In this document: positions 7,812 through 17,255 of the stretch, one piece after another | Layout: each line of letters opens with the position of its first letter | Numbering within the stretch: the first letter of the stretch is position 1 | Made by a program: the position numbers and the translations under genes | Notes under the pieces: model-generated | What the model was told of the DNA's origin: nothing | Database searches by the model: none | What the model saw: only the letters and a program-made list of their open reading frames with translations | NCBI GenBank assembly: GCA_018000295.1 | Contig: JAGNKE010000002.1 | Span: forward strand, 151,501-215,500 | Direction of reading: 5' to 3' | DNA: 64,000 nt | Origin: Alphaproteobacteria bacterium | Lineage (GTDB): Bacteria; Pseudomonadota; Alphaproteobacteria; Micavibrionales; Micavibrionaceae

Positions 7812-8754
7812 GGTTATCGATAAATGCGGAGGCTTTGAGATCCAGCAGATAGCCGCGCTGCAGCCGATCCAGCCGCTCCTGCCCCAGCATCTGGTAAACA
7901 TCGTCGCGGGACGGCAGTTTATCGCCGGAAAGCTGGCGCTTCTCGCGCACCAGCAGGATATGATAGCCGTGCGGCGTACGGATCGGCGCCGACACCTCTT
8001 TGATGGCAAGCCCCTTCACCCCTTCGCGCAACTCTTGCTGCAACTGGTTCTCGGCCACCCAGCCCAGATCACCGCCATTGGAGGATCCCGCGGATTTGGA
8101 AAATTGCTGCGCCAGTTTGAAAAAACTCGCCCGTCCAGCGCGGATTTCCGTGACCATACTGGCGGCCAGTTGCTTGACCTTGCCTTCGACCTGCGCGTTA
8201 TCGGCGGGAAGGAAAATTTCGGCCAGCAGATACTCCGGCTGCCCCGCGCCTTTCTTGAGCCGCTCCAGAACGTCATCCACGTCACGCTCCGTGATCGTCA
8301 CACGCGGACGCAGCTTTTTCTGCACCACAAGACCCCACGACAGATGCGACTTGATCTGGTCCTCAACCGTCCCGAGATTCAGACCGGCCTTACGCATCAT
8401 CCCCTTGAACGCATCAGCCTTCATGTTGTTCTGTTGAGCGAGAGTTTCAAACCCGCGGGCGACATCGTCAGCGGTCACACCGAGTTCCATCCTCGAAGCT
8501 TCCTGCACCATCAGCCGCTCCTCAATCAGCGAATTGAGAATCTGCGGCGCCAGTTTCTTGCGCAATTCCGGTTTGTTCGGCATCCCCGAAGAGGCCATGA
8601 TCAGCCGGATTCGGTCGTTAAGATCTTTCTGCGAAATCGCATCCTCATTGACCACCGCCGCGATCTGCTGGTCCGCGAACGAAACACGCGGCGCTACAAC
8701 AAAAAAAGCCGCAACAAAAAAGAGGAAGACAACTCTTGCCTGATTCAAGACCAT
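7798..8754 (-). CDS. surA: SurA-type periplasmic peptidyl-prolyl isomerase chaperone
   Basis: The product helps outer-membrane proteins fold in the periplasm. From the ATG at 8754 there are 318 residues. A signal peptide spans about residues 1-27 (hydrophobic FLFFVAAFFVV, cleavage near SFA-DQ). Next comes the SurA N-domain (around AAVVNEDAISQKDL) of about 130 residues. A single parvulin (rotamase) domain covers about 160-270, with the typical G-G-D-L-G-W and P-x-x-T/P-x-x-G-Y-H-I motifs. E. coli SurA has two parvulin domains; one is common in alphaproteobacteria. A longer frame from 8832 adds residues before the signal peptide and is less likely. It is coupled to rsmA downstream. Confidence 0.9.
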   Translation of the reverse strand: MVLNQARVVFLFFVAAFFVVAPRVSFADQQIAAVVNEDAISQKDLNDRIRLIMASSGMPNKPELRKKLAPQILNSLIEERLMVQEASRMELGVTADDVARGFETLAQQNNMKADAFKGMMRKAGLNLGTVEDQIKSHLSWGLVVQKKLRPRVTITERDVDDVLERLKKGAGQPEYLLAEIFLPADNAQVEGKVKQLAASMVTEIRAGRASFFKLAQQFSKSAGSSNGGDLGWVAENQLQQELREGVKGLAIKEVSAPIRTPHGYHILLVREKRQLSGDKLPSRDDVYQMLGQERLDRLQRGYLLDLKASAFIDNRVES

Positions 8755-8840
8755 AACCGATTCCCTAACTGCCGATCCATTAAATGTTTGTGGCCAGAGG
8801 ATATACCGCCCCATGCGGAGTGTCAAAGCCACCGCTGACC

Positions 8841-9818
8841 TTATGCATCATACGCCGCCAGGGAGAACTTCCCTCCGGCCCTGAAGGTTTCAAGATATCC
8901 CGGAAGAATAAGGTCCAAGGCCTTCGGAGTAATCCCGAGAGTCCCGAAATTATAAGCACCGGGCGAAACCACATTATCCGATTTCAGCGTCTCCACCTGA
9001 TCGCGTGTCAGCAACGGCTTGGGCAGAAGACTCAAGAACGTCGCCTGAACCTTCGCAACGCCCCACGGAAGGTTCACAAGCATCCGTTTGCGCCCCGTAA
9101 AAACAAACATTTTTTCATAAATCTCCCGGAAGGAATAGACTTCCGGCCCGCCAAGTTCATAGATCTTCCCCTCGGGATTATGCTTCTCCCGCACCCGCGG
9201 CGTGAACAGACACGCCTCCACCGCATCCGCCACATCCCCCACATAGACAGGCTGCAGCTTCGTCTGCCCGCCCCCGATCAGCGGCAGAAAGGGCAAATAC
9301 CGCGAAAGCTCGGCGAACATATTAAAGAACGAATCATCCGGCCCGAAGATCACGCTGGGTCGCAAAATGGTCGCCCGCGAAAAATGCTGCAAAACCTCCT
9401 TTTCCCCCGCCAGCTTGCTTTGCGCGTACTTCGAGGACGCCCTATCGCAACTCAGTGACGAAACATGAACGAACCGTTCAACCCCCTCCGCCGCGCAAGA
9501 CCGCGCAATGAGCGAAGGAATATCCACATGGGCTCTCTGGAAAGTGGCTCTCTTCCCGCGCTCATAAAGAATCCCGATGCAGTTCACTACGAAATCAGAA
9601 CCGCGGACCGCCCGCGCCACACTCTCGGGATCGCTGTAGCGGCAGGCGAACGGCACGACCTGCCCGACCGCGCCGCAGGGCTTAAGAAAATTCGCCCGCT
9701 CCGGCGCACGTGTAGCGACCTTGACCACGATTCCCCGTGCCGCCAGCGCCCGCACGACCTGCCGCCCGACAAATCCTGTGCCGCCGAAGACTGTCGCAAT
9801 CGAATAGGGATGACTCAT
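8841..9818 (-). CDS. NDUFA9-like atypical SDR (complex I assembly/accessory protein)
   Basis: The 325-residue protein is an extended-type atypical SDR. It has the nucleotide-binding motif V-F-G-G-T-G-F-V-G at about 10-18, the V-N-C-I-G-I-L-Y segment after strand 4, and a late segment L-Q-P-V-Y-V-G-D-V-A-D-A that is characteristic of the NDUFA9 family. The Tyr-x3-Lys site is present as Y-A-Q-S-K. In mitochondria this protein binds NADPH and is part of complex I, and alphaproteobacteria carry the ancestor. It is expected at the cytoplasmic membrane face. GAGG precedes the ATG. It lies upstream of surA on the same strand and may or may not share its transcript. Confidence 0.88.
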   Translation of the reverse strand: MSHPYSIATVFGGTGFVGRQVVRALAARGIVVKVATRAPERANFLKPCGAVGQVVPFACRYSDPESVARAVRGSDFVVNCIGILYERGKRATFQRAHVDIPSLIARSCAAEGVERFVHVSSLSCDRASSKYAQSKLAGEKEVLQHFSRATILRPSVIFGPDDSFFNMFAELSRYLPFLPLIGGGQTKLQPVYVGDVADAVEACLFTPRVREKHNPEGKIYELGGPEVYSFREIYEKMFVFTGRKRMLVNLPWGVAKVQATFLSLLPKPLLTRDQVETLKSDNVVSPGAYNFGTLGITPKALDLILPGYLETFRAGGKFSLAAYDA

Positions 9819-9925
9819 GGATGAACCTCATTTCATCGGGCGAATATGACGTATTTTACCAACAAAAACAACGTGCAGACATCGCCATTTTGTATTAGGT
9901 CTATAAGGATCAACGGAGAAGGAAC

Positions 9926-10687
9926 ATGAGAAGACAGGAAAATCGCCGCATCGGACAATACTCACACCTTCTCGCGCTCCTGTCTTTGGCGGCGGCTATT
10001 CTTTACCCTTTTGGCGTACGCGCCGAAGAAACCTTTGAGGTGAAGGCAAAAACCCCTGTCGTGATCGAACTCTTCACCTCCCAGGGCTGCTCCTCTTGCC
10101 CCGCCGCAGACAAGTTTTTTGAGCAGTTGGCCGGACAGGAAAACGTCATAGCCCTAAGCTGTCACGTCTCCTATTGGAATCTTGGGAGCTGGACAGACAC
10201 CCTCTCTCAGGATTTCTGCGATATCCGCCAGCACGGCCTCGCCAGCCTCGACAACCCGCCGAAAATCTACACGCCCCAGATGATCATGAATGGCATGAAC
10301 CCGTTTATCGGCTCACGGCCCGACGACATCAAAAGCGCGATAAGCGCCGCCAGAAATCAGGAAGTTCAGCCAATAGCGATCACCCGAAACGAAAAAATCC
10401 TGCGCTATGAATTACCCGAAGCCGCGATAAAAACTCCGAAAGGCTTTCGGCTCTGGATGTACGGCTATAAAAAATCCGTGAGCGAAGACATCAAAGCCGG
10501 AGAAAATGGTGGCCTGAAGGTCCACTACGTCAACGCCGCGGTAACCTATGACAATCTCGGGCCTTGGGAAGGCGACCCGATCACCAGCGCCGCCATCGTC
10601 CCGCAGGAAGACGTCGATGGCGTAGTCATCTTCGCGCAGGCCGGCGGATACGGGCGCATTGTCGCAGCGGGAAAAATCGAATTTTAA
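9926..10687 (+). CDS. DUF1223 secreted thioredoxin-fold protein
   Basis: The 253-residue protein has a signal peptide (hydrophobic LLALLSLAAAILYPFGV, residues about 17-33) and is expected in the periplasm. The conserved start of the DUF1223 domain reads V-V-I-E-L-F-T-S-Q-G-C-S-S-C-P-A-A-D, with the two Cys in a C-x-x-C arrangement like thioredoxin-fold proteins. DUF1223 members are widespread in alphaproteobacteria and their reaction is not settled. GGAGAAGGA lies directly ahead of the ATG. It ends 12 nt before the convergent uvrD gene. Confidence 0.9.
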   Translation: MRRQENRRIGQYSHLLALLSLAAAILYPFGVRAEETFEVKAKTPVVIELFTSQGCSSCPAADKFFEQLAGQENVIALSCHVSYWNLGSWTDTLSQDFCDIRQHGLASLDNPPKIYTPQMIMNGMNPFIGSRPDDIKSAISAARNQEVQPIAITRNEKILRYELPEAAIKTPKGFRLWMYGYKKSVSEDIKAGENGGLKVHYVNAAVTYDNLGPWEGDPITSAAIVPQEDVDGVVIFAQAGGYGRIVAAGKIEF

Positions 10688-10699
10688 GCTTTATAGAAT

Positions 10700-12949
10700 T
10701 TAGACCTTCGTCAGAAAACTGTCCATGACCCGTTTCTGACCCCCGCTATCGAACAGGATATCCAGCTTGTGCCCATCGATATGCACCACGCGCCCATACC
10801 CGAATTTGTCGTGAAACACACGGTCACCGCGGATGAAAACGGTCCCGCTGCTCGAAAGAACGCCGCGCCCGGAGACACCGGACTGAACCGCCGCAGGATT
10901 GACCCCGCTTGAATCCCAGTGGCGCGACCGTCCCGCCACCTGATAACTGCCCGTCTCGCTCAGCGTCTGCGTCAGCTCCGGCGGCAACTCGTCGATAAAG
11001 CGCGAGGGAATCGCCGAAACCCAGTTCCCGTAAATCCTGCGGTTGGCGGCATGGGAAATGAAAACACGCTTGCGCGCCCGTGTCAGCCCGACATAGGCCA
11101 GCCGCCGTTCCTCCTCCAGCCCCTTCATCCCGCTTTCATCCATCGTGCGCTGCGAGGGGAAAAGCCCTTCCTCCCACCCGGCCAGAAACACGCAATCGAA
11201 CTCCAGCCCTTTCGCCCCGTGCAAGGTCATCAGCGTCACCCCGTCCCCGGCGCCCGCCTCGCGGTTCTCCATCACCAGCGAGACGTGCTCCAGAAACTCG
11301 GACAAAGAGCCGTATTCCTGCATCCCGCCGATCAACTCCTTGAGGTTTTCGATACGCCCCGGCGCTTCGGGGGTCTTGTCCGTCTTCCACATCGCCATAT
11401 AGCCGGATTCATCCAATATCTGCGCCGCCAGTTCGGCATGAGGCATATTTGGGATTAGCGAACGCCAGCGCTCGAAATCATCCATCAGCTTGCCGAGTGT
11501 CTCGCGCACTTTTGGTTTGATTTCATCGGTTTGTGTCAAATCTCTGATCGCCTGAGTCAAACAAATTCCGTGCCGCCGTGCATGGCCGTAAAGCGTATTG
11601 ACAGTACTGTCACCCAGCCCACGCTTGGGCGTGTTAATGATGCGCTCCAGAGCAAGATCGTCGGCAGGCTGCACCGTCACCCGGAAATAGGCCAGAGCGT
11701 CTCGAATTTCCATCCGCTCATAAAACCGCGGACCGCCGACCACACGGTAGGGAAGGCCGAGCTTGATGAATCGCTCCTCGAATTCGCGGGTCTGGAATCC
11801 CGTCCGCACTAGAACCGCGATCTGCCCGAGGGAAAATCCCGCCTGCCCGCCGCGGGGATGCTGCAACTGCTCGATCTGCTCACCGACCCATCGCGCTTCA
11901 GCCTCGCTATCCCACAGCCCGCCCACGGTTATTTTTTCGCCCTCGCCCTTATCCGACCACAAGGTCTTGCCCAACCGTCCGGCATTATGACCGATCACCG
12001 CACCCGCAGCCTTTAGGATAGCATTCGAGGAGCGGTAATTCTGCTCCAGCCGAACCACTCGCGCCCCCGGAAAATCTTTCTCGAAACGCAGGATATTACC
12101 CACTTCAGCCCCGCGCCACGCATAGATCGACTGGTCGTCATCCCCCACGCAGCAGATATTCCCCGTTCCCTGTGCCAAAAGCCGCAGCCACAAATACTGC
12201 GCGACGTTCGTGTCCTGATACTCGTCCACAAGGATATAGCGAAACCGGCGGTGATAATCAGCAAGAATGTCGGCATTGGCCGGATCCTTGAGAATCGTGA
12301 TAATATGCAAAAGCAAATCCCCGAAATCGCAGGCATTCACAGCCTTCAAACGCACCTGATAATTTCGATACAATTCGCTCAGTTTACCATCGGCAACCTC
12401 CCGAAACTCGTTGTCCTCCACCTGATCGGACTTAAGAGCGCGATCCTTCCACCGCTCGATAAAACCCATAACCACTTTCGGCGGCCATTTCTTGGTGTCG
12501 ATCCCTTTTTCTTCCATCAGGGGCTTCAAAAGCCGCGCCTGATCGTCCGGATCAAGGATGGTGAAATTGCTGCTCAGACCGATGCGCTCCGCATGACGCC
12601 GCAGCATCCGCGCAGCAAGGGAATGAAACGTCCCCAGCCACCAACCCTCAACCGGCTGCCCGCCCGCAGCCGCGCTCACCCGCTCCTTCATTTCTTGCGC
12701 CGCTTTGTTCGTAAAGGTCACCGCCAGTATCTGCGATGGATACGCCCGACCCGTATTCAGCAGATGCGCCAGCCGTGTGGTCAGCACTCGCGTCTTGCCC
12801 GTCCCCGCCCCGGCAAGAACCAGCAATGCCCCGTCCAGAGTCTCGACCGCCTCCCTTTGAGCGGTATTCAGCGCGGCAAGAGGATCCTCCTCGCGGGAAC
12901 CAAGGGGAACGAAAGATTGAGCAAGAGAATCAGCCATGACGGTCCCCAT
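10700..12949 (-). CDS. uvrD: UvrD/PcrA-type superfamily 1 DNA helicase
   Basis: The 749-residue protein is an ATP-driven 3'-5' DNA helicase used in nucleotide excision and mismatch repair and in clearing replication blocks. Seen motifs are Walker A A-G-A-G-T-G-K-T near 46-53, motif II D-E-Y-Q-D-T-N, motif III G-D-D-D-Q-S-I-Y-A-W-R-G-A, motif V L-H-G-A-K-G-L-E-F and motif VI L-A-Y-V-G-L-T-R-A. A C-terminal Tudor-like module (G-D-R-V-F-H-D-K-F-G-Y-G) is the RNA-polymerase binding module known in PcrA/UvrD. Two possible ATG starts exist, at 12949 and 12937. It is a single gene convergent with the DUF1223 gene. Confidence 0.95.
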   Translation of the reverse strand: MGTVMADSLAQSFVPLGSREEDPLAALNTAQREAVETLDGALLVLAGAGTGKTRVLTTRLAHLLNTGRAYPSQILAVTFTNKAAQEMKERVSAAAGGQPVEGWWLGTFHSLAARMLRRHAERIGLSSNFTILDPDDQARLLKPLMEEKGIDTKKWPPKVVMGFIERWKDRALKSDQVEDNEFREVADGKLSELYRNYQVRLKAVNACDFGDLLLHIITILKDPANADILADYHRRFRYILVDEYQDTNVAQYLWLRLLAQGTGNICCVGDDDQSIYAWRGAEVGNILRFEKDFPGARVVRLEQNYRSSNAILKAAGAVIGHNAGRLGKTLWSDKGEGEKITVGGLWDSEAEARWVGEQIEQLQHPRGGQAGFSLGQIAVLVRTGFQTREFEERFIKLGLPYRVVGGPRFYERMEIRDALAYFRVTVQPADDLALERIINTPKRGLGDSTVNTLYGHARRHGICLTQAIRDLTQTDEIKPKVRETLGKLMDDFERWRSLIPNMPHAELAAQILDESGYMAMWKTDKTPEAPGRIENLKELIGGMQEYGSLSEFLEHVSLVMENREAGAGDGVTLMTLHGAKGLEFDCVFLAGWEEGLFPSQRTMDESGMKGLEEERRLAYVGLTRARKRVFISHAANRRIYGNWVSAIPSRFIDELPPELTQTLSETGSYQVAGRSRHWDSSGVNPAAVQSGVSGRGVLSSSGTVFIRGDRVFHDKFGYGRVVHIDGHKLDILFDSGGQKRVMDSFLTKV

Positions 12950-13022
12950 ACTGGTACGCCTTACTCAAGGATTCCAGCGAAAAAGAAGAAAAAAAAGAAA
13001 TTTAAGGGAACAGGAAAGGCGC

Positions 13023-14081
13023 TCAAACCTTCGCCGCTTGAACACTCATCGCAACAGGAGCGACCGCAACCTGATTTCGTCCGTTATGCTTGGCGGCATA
13101 AAGCGCCGAATCGGCGCGGGAAATCAGATTCTCGATCGGCTCTGATTTCACATATTCTGCCACACCCACAGAAATCGTGATCCGCGCCAGCCGCTCCCCG
13201 CTCTGACGGTTGATCACTTCCTTCTTGGCGACGTTCACCCGCAGATATTCCGCAACCTTGAGAGCCGACTGAATCTTGGTATCCGGCAGAACGATGACGA
13301 ACTCCTCCCCCCCGTAACGGGCGGCAAGGTCACGGCCCTTGATTCCCTCTTTAAGGGTTCGGGCCACGAGCCTCAAAACCTGATCCCCGACCTGATGCCC
13401 GAACGTATCGTTAAAACTCTTGAAATGGTCGATATCCATCATAAGCAAAGCAAAGGTTTCATGCCCCTTGGCAGCAGCCTCCTGCGCGATTCGTTGAATT
13501 TCCTGATCGAAGGCCTTGCGGTTCGAAAGGCCGGTCAGAGCATCGGTCAAAGCCTCCCGCCGCGCGATTTCAAGATCACGGTGAAGCTTTTCCATCGTCG
13601 TCGCCGACTCCTGAAGAAGTTCCTCAAGATGGTTATTCTGGTCCATCATCACCTTGGTGTCCTCAAGAACCTCGCCCAGAATCTCGCTGATTTCCTCCTT
13701 GGTTTTGTCCTCGCTCAGCTTGTCGTGAACCTCTTCCAGAGAATGGTTGTAATCGCTGGTGAATTCGCGCACCGCCCCGACCGCGGTGTTGACCTGCTTG
13801 ATCGTTTTCTTGATCTGGTCGCCCGCTGTCCGCACCCGCTCATCCTCGCGGTTTTCCCGCAGATGTTGCTGGTAAATCGAAAGGCACAACTCGTTTGTGG
13901 GCTTTTCTCCCTTGGCCAGTATCTCGTCCAGCGCCTTGTTCATCGCGGGATTGGCCCCGGAACTGTAGACAAACCACAACTCGTAGATTTCAGGCGAAGG
14001 CAGCAAATCGCCCTCCGCAATTCTCCGCAGAGCCTGACTGGAAAAATCCTTGGCTTTATCGACAGGATAAAAATAACTCAA
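13023..14081 (-). CDS. Soluble diguanylate cyclase (GGDEF) with helical N-terminus
   Basis: The protein of 352 residues makes cyclic di-GMP from GTP. The C-terminal GGDEF domain (about 178-345) has the intact active site R-Y-G-G-E-E-F at 255-261 and the D-A-L-T-G-L-S-N-R entry motif. The inhibitory site, usually R-x-x-D five residues before it, reads K-G-R-D at 248-251, so product feedback may be weakened. The first 60 residues form a small helical domain with P-S-P-E-I-Y-E-L-W-F, and residues 85-180 look coiled-coil. There is no membrane segment. The start codon is a TTG with no good Shine-Dalgarno, so the N-terminus is uncertain. It stands as a single gene. Confidence 0.9.
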   Translation of the reverse strand: MSYFYPVDKAKDFSSQALRRIAEGDLLPSPEIYELWFVYSSGANPAMNKALDEILAKGEKPTNELCLSIYQQHLRENREDERVRTAGDQIKKTIKQVNTAVGAVREFTSDYNHSLEEVHDKLSEDKTKEEISEILGEVLEDTKVMMDQNNHLEELLQESATTMEKLHRDLEIARREALTDALTGLSNRKAFDQEIQRIAQEAAAKGHETFALLMMDIDHFKSFNDTFGHQVGDQVLRLVARTLKEGIKGRDLAARYGGEEFVIVLPDTKIQSALKVAEYLRVNVAKKEVINRQSGERLARITISVGVAEYVKSEPIENLISRADSALYAAKHNGRNQVAVAPVAMSVQAAKV

Positions 14082-14203
14082 GACATGGGCCGTACAAAAA
14101 TGTTGAGAAATTATAGAACATTCGTGATTTCAGTCTATCGAATCATGATTGTAAGATAAATGGCCGCAGAAAGAGTTAATATCTTGTTCCCCTGAAAAAT
14201 AAA

Positions 14204-14223
14204 AAGGGCGCAAAAGCGCCCTT
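14204..14223 (-). terminator. Rho-independent terminator of the unknown gene at 14251
   Basis: AAGGGCGC at 14204-14211 and GCGCCCTT at 14216-14223 form a perfect 8-bp stem with an AAAA loop. Read on the minus strand it is followed by TTTTTATTTTT. It lies 28 nt past the stop at 14251. Confidence 0.85.
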
Positions 14224-14250
14224 GAAAAAGCCACGGCATGAGAACATAAC

Positions 14251-15492
14251 CTACATCGCCAGCGACATCCCATGATCCATCTTCTTGTTGATGGCAAGGG
14301 TCAACTGAACTTCCAAGGCGCTTGTATTGAGCTTCTCGTGATCCAGAACGGTGTTGACCGACTGAGAGTCCATACCCAGATCGGTGGCCACGCGGGAAAA
14401 TCCTGTCAGATTATCACCGACGAGCTTGACATGCGCGGCATCGTAACGTGCCGCCGTGCGGACATCTTCAACGACAGTGGCTTCATCTACGAGCTTCTGA
14501 ACTGCAACGTTGCCGGCATCAATCTCAACCTGGGCCTTAGCAACCAAGTCGCCGCACTTCCCGTAATGCTCACGAATATCGGCATGGTTGCCGTTAATAA
14601 CATTCTCCTCCAGATCGTATTCGAGATCCACGAGGGCTTTAAAATCATCTTCCTGATGAGGATCGGCAGCGATAAACTCCGCCAGATCGTCCATCTCGAA
14701 ATTATTCCAGTGATTCTCACTTTGGTCGTCGGCGCTGACCGCCGGAGCCGACCCACCGCTAGCCGAAGCACTGGCACGAGTATCCTGCGGCGCGTTCGAT
14801 TGCAAACGTCTAAGCGACTCTTCAAGTAATGCTTCCTGCTCGGCACGGCTGAGTTTTTTACGCTCATCGCCCATTTCATTGGCGACAAACGAAGCCTTGC
14901 CCATCGTCGCCAAGGTTCCAGCCCCGAAAGCCGCCTCTCCTGCGACATAAGCCATAGCCGTACCCTTGGTCGCGGCATTGTCAGGGATCAAAGTATCCAT
15001 TGCAACGACAGGATCAAGCCCCTGATCGATAGCGGTCGCCTTGATCACATCCAGCGCCTCGGTCTTGGCCTGATTCCAGTCATTCATGAAATTGCCGATT
15101 TTCTCTTTCACGTCGGCAAGCCCTTCATGGGCCTTCTGGGAAATCTGCGCCGCATCCGTAATAGGCTTGGTCACATCGCGCTGCAAACTCTTGGTATCGA
15201 TCTTGTCGGCGCGGTATTTTCCGGCGGCAGAATCCTCAGGACGGAGCATCTCCATAAAAGTCTGCTCACGCACATTCCCCTTGATCAGCGATTCGGTAAA
15301 GGTCATCTGCTGATTGTGCTGCATCCCGCCCATCTGGACGCGGAACTGTTGCCAGTAGACAGGATCATCGGAACTATAGGCCGCTTCATACCCGGCGCGG
15401 TCCATGATATCACGCGGATGACTCGAAACCCCGTCAGGGCTGCGTCCGTAACCGACTTCATCTATATCGAAATTCACACCAGCGATTGTCAT
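14251..15492 (-). CDS. Uncharacterised Ala/Asp-rich helical protein
   Basis: From the ATG at 15492 the protein has 413 residues and is not recognised. It has no signal peptide. One weakly hydrophobic Gly/Ala stretch lies near the middle (A-M-A-Y-V-A-G-E-A-A-F-G-A-G-T-L-A-T-M-G). A short Ser/Ala-rich linker (ASASASGGSAPAVS) follows, then an acidic helical half with many Asp, Glu and Val. The first 80 residues are Gln/Met-rich. A longer frame from 15567 is possible, but its first 25 residues look unlike coding sequence. The gene is monocistronic, with its own perfect terminator and an AT-rich upstream region of about 160 nt. The linker between two halves suggests two domains. It could be a secreted or structural protein, but nothing in the sequence proves it. 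Confidence 0.65.
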   Translation of the reverse strand: MTIAGVNFDIDEVGYGRSPDGVSSHPRDIMDRAGYEAAYSSDDPVYWQQFRVQMGGMQHNQQMTFTESLIKGNVREQTFMEMLRPEDSAAGKYRADKIDTKSLQRDVTKPITDAAQISQKAHEGLADVKEKIGNFMNDWNQAKTEALDVIKATAIDQGLDPVVAMDTLIPDNAATKGTAMAYVAGEAAFGAGTLATMGKASFVANEMGDERKKLSRAEQEALLEESLRRLQSNAPQDTRASASASGGSAPAVSADDQSENHWNNFEMDDLAEFIAADPHQEDDFKALVDLEYDLEENVINGNHADIREHYGKCGDLVAKAQVEIDAGNVAVQKLVDEATVVEDVRTAARYDAAHVKLVGDNLTGFSRVATDLGMDSQSVNTVLDHEKLNTSALEVQLTLAINKKMDHGMSLAM

Positions 15493-15656
15493 TCTTTCAC
15501 CGACTTTTCTATTGCCCCACCCCACCCATAAAAAACAGGCACCCGCAGGACAGGCAAGATTATACATATGAATTATATGCCGCCCGCCCGGAAGAATACA
15601 AACAATTTTCTTCGAAAAGACCTTATTTTCGCCTTAATCCGCAAACCCCTTGGATT

Positions 15657-17186
15657 CTATAGTGAATTCAGGAAGATACGCCGGTAGCTCAGCGCCTCGG
15701 CCACCGCCGCCCGCCCCAAAATATCCCCGCCGCCCGCCAAATCGGCAATCGTCCGTGCAACTCTTAAAATCCGGTAATAAGCCCGCGCCGAGAGTTTTCC
15801 CCGCTCAACCGCCTGATTCATAAGATTTTTTGCATCCTCGGCCAGAGGCGCAACGCTTTCCAGCACCTTTCCGCTCGCAACCGCATTGATCTCCCCCGGG
15901 ATCTCCGCAGAAAAACCCTCATACCGCGCCTTCTGGATCGCCCGCGCCGCCAAAACCCGCGCCGCGACAACCGCCGATTCCTCCCCGCTCCCCGGCGCCT
16001 GCAGATCCAGCGCACTGACCGCGGCCACATCGACGTGCAGATCGATTCTGTCCAAAAGCGGCCCGGAAAGGCGGCCTTGGTAATCCGACCCGCAGCGCGG
16101 CGCCTTCGTGCATTCCTGGGAGGGGTCGCCCAGATACCCGCAGCGGCACGGATTCATCGCGCCGATAAGCTGAAACCGCGCCGGATAGCGGATATGCGCG
16201 TTCGCCCGCACCACCAGCGCATCCCCCGTTTCCATAGGCTGCCGCAGCGCCTCCAGCGTCCCCCGCGCAAACTCGGGCAATTCGTCCAGAAACAGAACCC
16301 CGTGATGCGCCAGCGAGATTTCCCCCGGCTTCACCTTATGCCCCCCGCCGATCAAAGCGGGCTGAGAGGCCGAATGATGCGGGTTGCGGAAGGGCCGATG
16401 CTGCAGCAATCCCCCGGCGGGCAGCGCCCCAGCAAGGGAATGGATCATCGAAACCTCCAGCGCCTCCCGCGGCGACAGCTTCGGCAATATCCCCGGAAGA
16501 CAGCTCGCCAGCATGGATTTGCCAGATCCCGGCGGCCCGATCATCAAGAGATTATGCCCCCCGGCTGCAGCAATTTCCACCGCCCGCTTGGCCGTCTCCT
16601 GCCCCCGCACCTCCGACAGGTCCGGCGCGCGGAAAGCGGCCTCATCCCGCAGCTTCGCCTCCGGCTTGCTCATGACCTGCGTGCCCTTGATATGATTCAC
16701 CAGCTGCAGCAAATTTGCAGGCGCAAGGATGTCAATCGTCCCCGCCCACGCCGCCTCCCCGCCGCATTCCTGCGGACAGATCAGGTTCCGGTCGTTCTCG
16801 TTCGCGTGCATCGCGGCGGGCAGAACGCCCGATACACGTCGGATTCCGGCATCCAGCGACAACTCGCCCAGCACGACATAACCCTCAAGCTCGTCCTTCG
16901 GAATAACCCCCATGGCGGCAAGCAGGCCAAGCGCAATCGGCAGGTCGAAATGACTCCCTTCCTTCATCAGGTCCGCAGGCGCAAGATTGACGGTCAGGCG
17001 TTTCGGCGGCAGGGACAAACCCAAGGCATGGAGTGCTGCACGCACCCGCTCCCGCGATTCCGCCACGGCCTTGTCGGGAAGCCCGACGATGGTAAAGGCC
17101 GGCAGCCCGTTGGAAATCTGCACCTGCACGTCCACGGGCTTGACCTCAATCCCCTGAAACGACACCGTGTGCACCCGCGCGACCAT
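15657..17186 (-). CDS. comM: YifB/ComM family Mg-chelatase-like AAA+ ATPase
   Basis: The 509-residue protein has the complete ComM layout. Residues 1-170 form the Lon-protease-like N-domain (start M-V-A-R-V-H-T-V-S-F-Q-G-I-E). The AAA+ core has Walker A G-P-P-G-S-G-K-S at about 218-225 and Walker B V-L-F-L-D-E-L-P-E-F. A zinc-type cluster A-M-N-P-C-R-C-G-Y-L-G with two further Cys (ECTKAPRCG) follows. In naturally competent bacteria ComM is a hexameric helicase that drives branch migration of incoming DNA, and it is also common in bacteria not known to be competent. AGGGAA lies ahead of the ATG. It is not in an evident operon. Confidence 0.95.
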   Translation of the reverse strand: MVARVHTVSFQGIEVKPVDVQVQISNGLPAFTIVGLPDKAVAESRERVRAALHALGLSLPPKRLTVNLAPADLMKEGSHFDLPIALGLLAAMGVIPKDELEGYVVLGELSLDAGIRRVSGVLPAAMHANENDRNLICPQECGGEAAWAGTIDILAPANLLQLVNHIKGTQVMSKPEAKLRDEAAFRAPDLSEVRGQETAKRAVEIAAAGGHNLLMIGPPGSGKSMLASCLPGILPKLSPREALEVSMIHSLAGALPAGGLLQHRPFRNPHHSASQPALIGGGHKVKPGEISLAHHGVLFLDELPEFARGTLEALRQPMETGDALVVRANAHIRYPARFQLIGAMNPCRCGYLGDPSQECTKAPRCGSDYQGRLSGPLLDRIDLHVDVAAVSALDLQAPGSGEESAVVAARVLAARAIQKARYEGFSAEIPGEINAVASGKVLESVAPLAEDAKNLMNQAVERGKLSARAYYRILRVARTIADLAGGGDILGRAAVAEALSYRRIFLNSL

Positions 17187-17255
17187 AAAAATTCCCTGTT
17201 TGTACCAGATTAAGTTATGACACGCGCCAGCGGAAATGAAAACCCGCCCCTGCCT

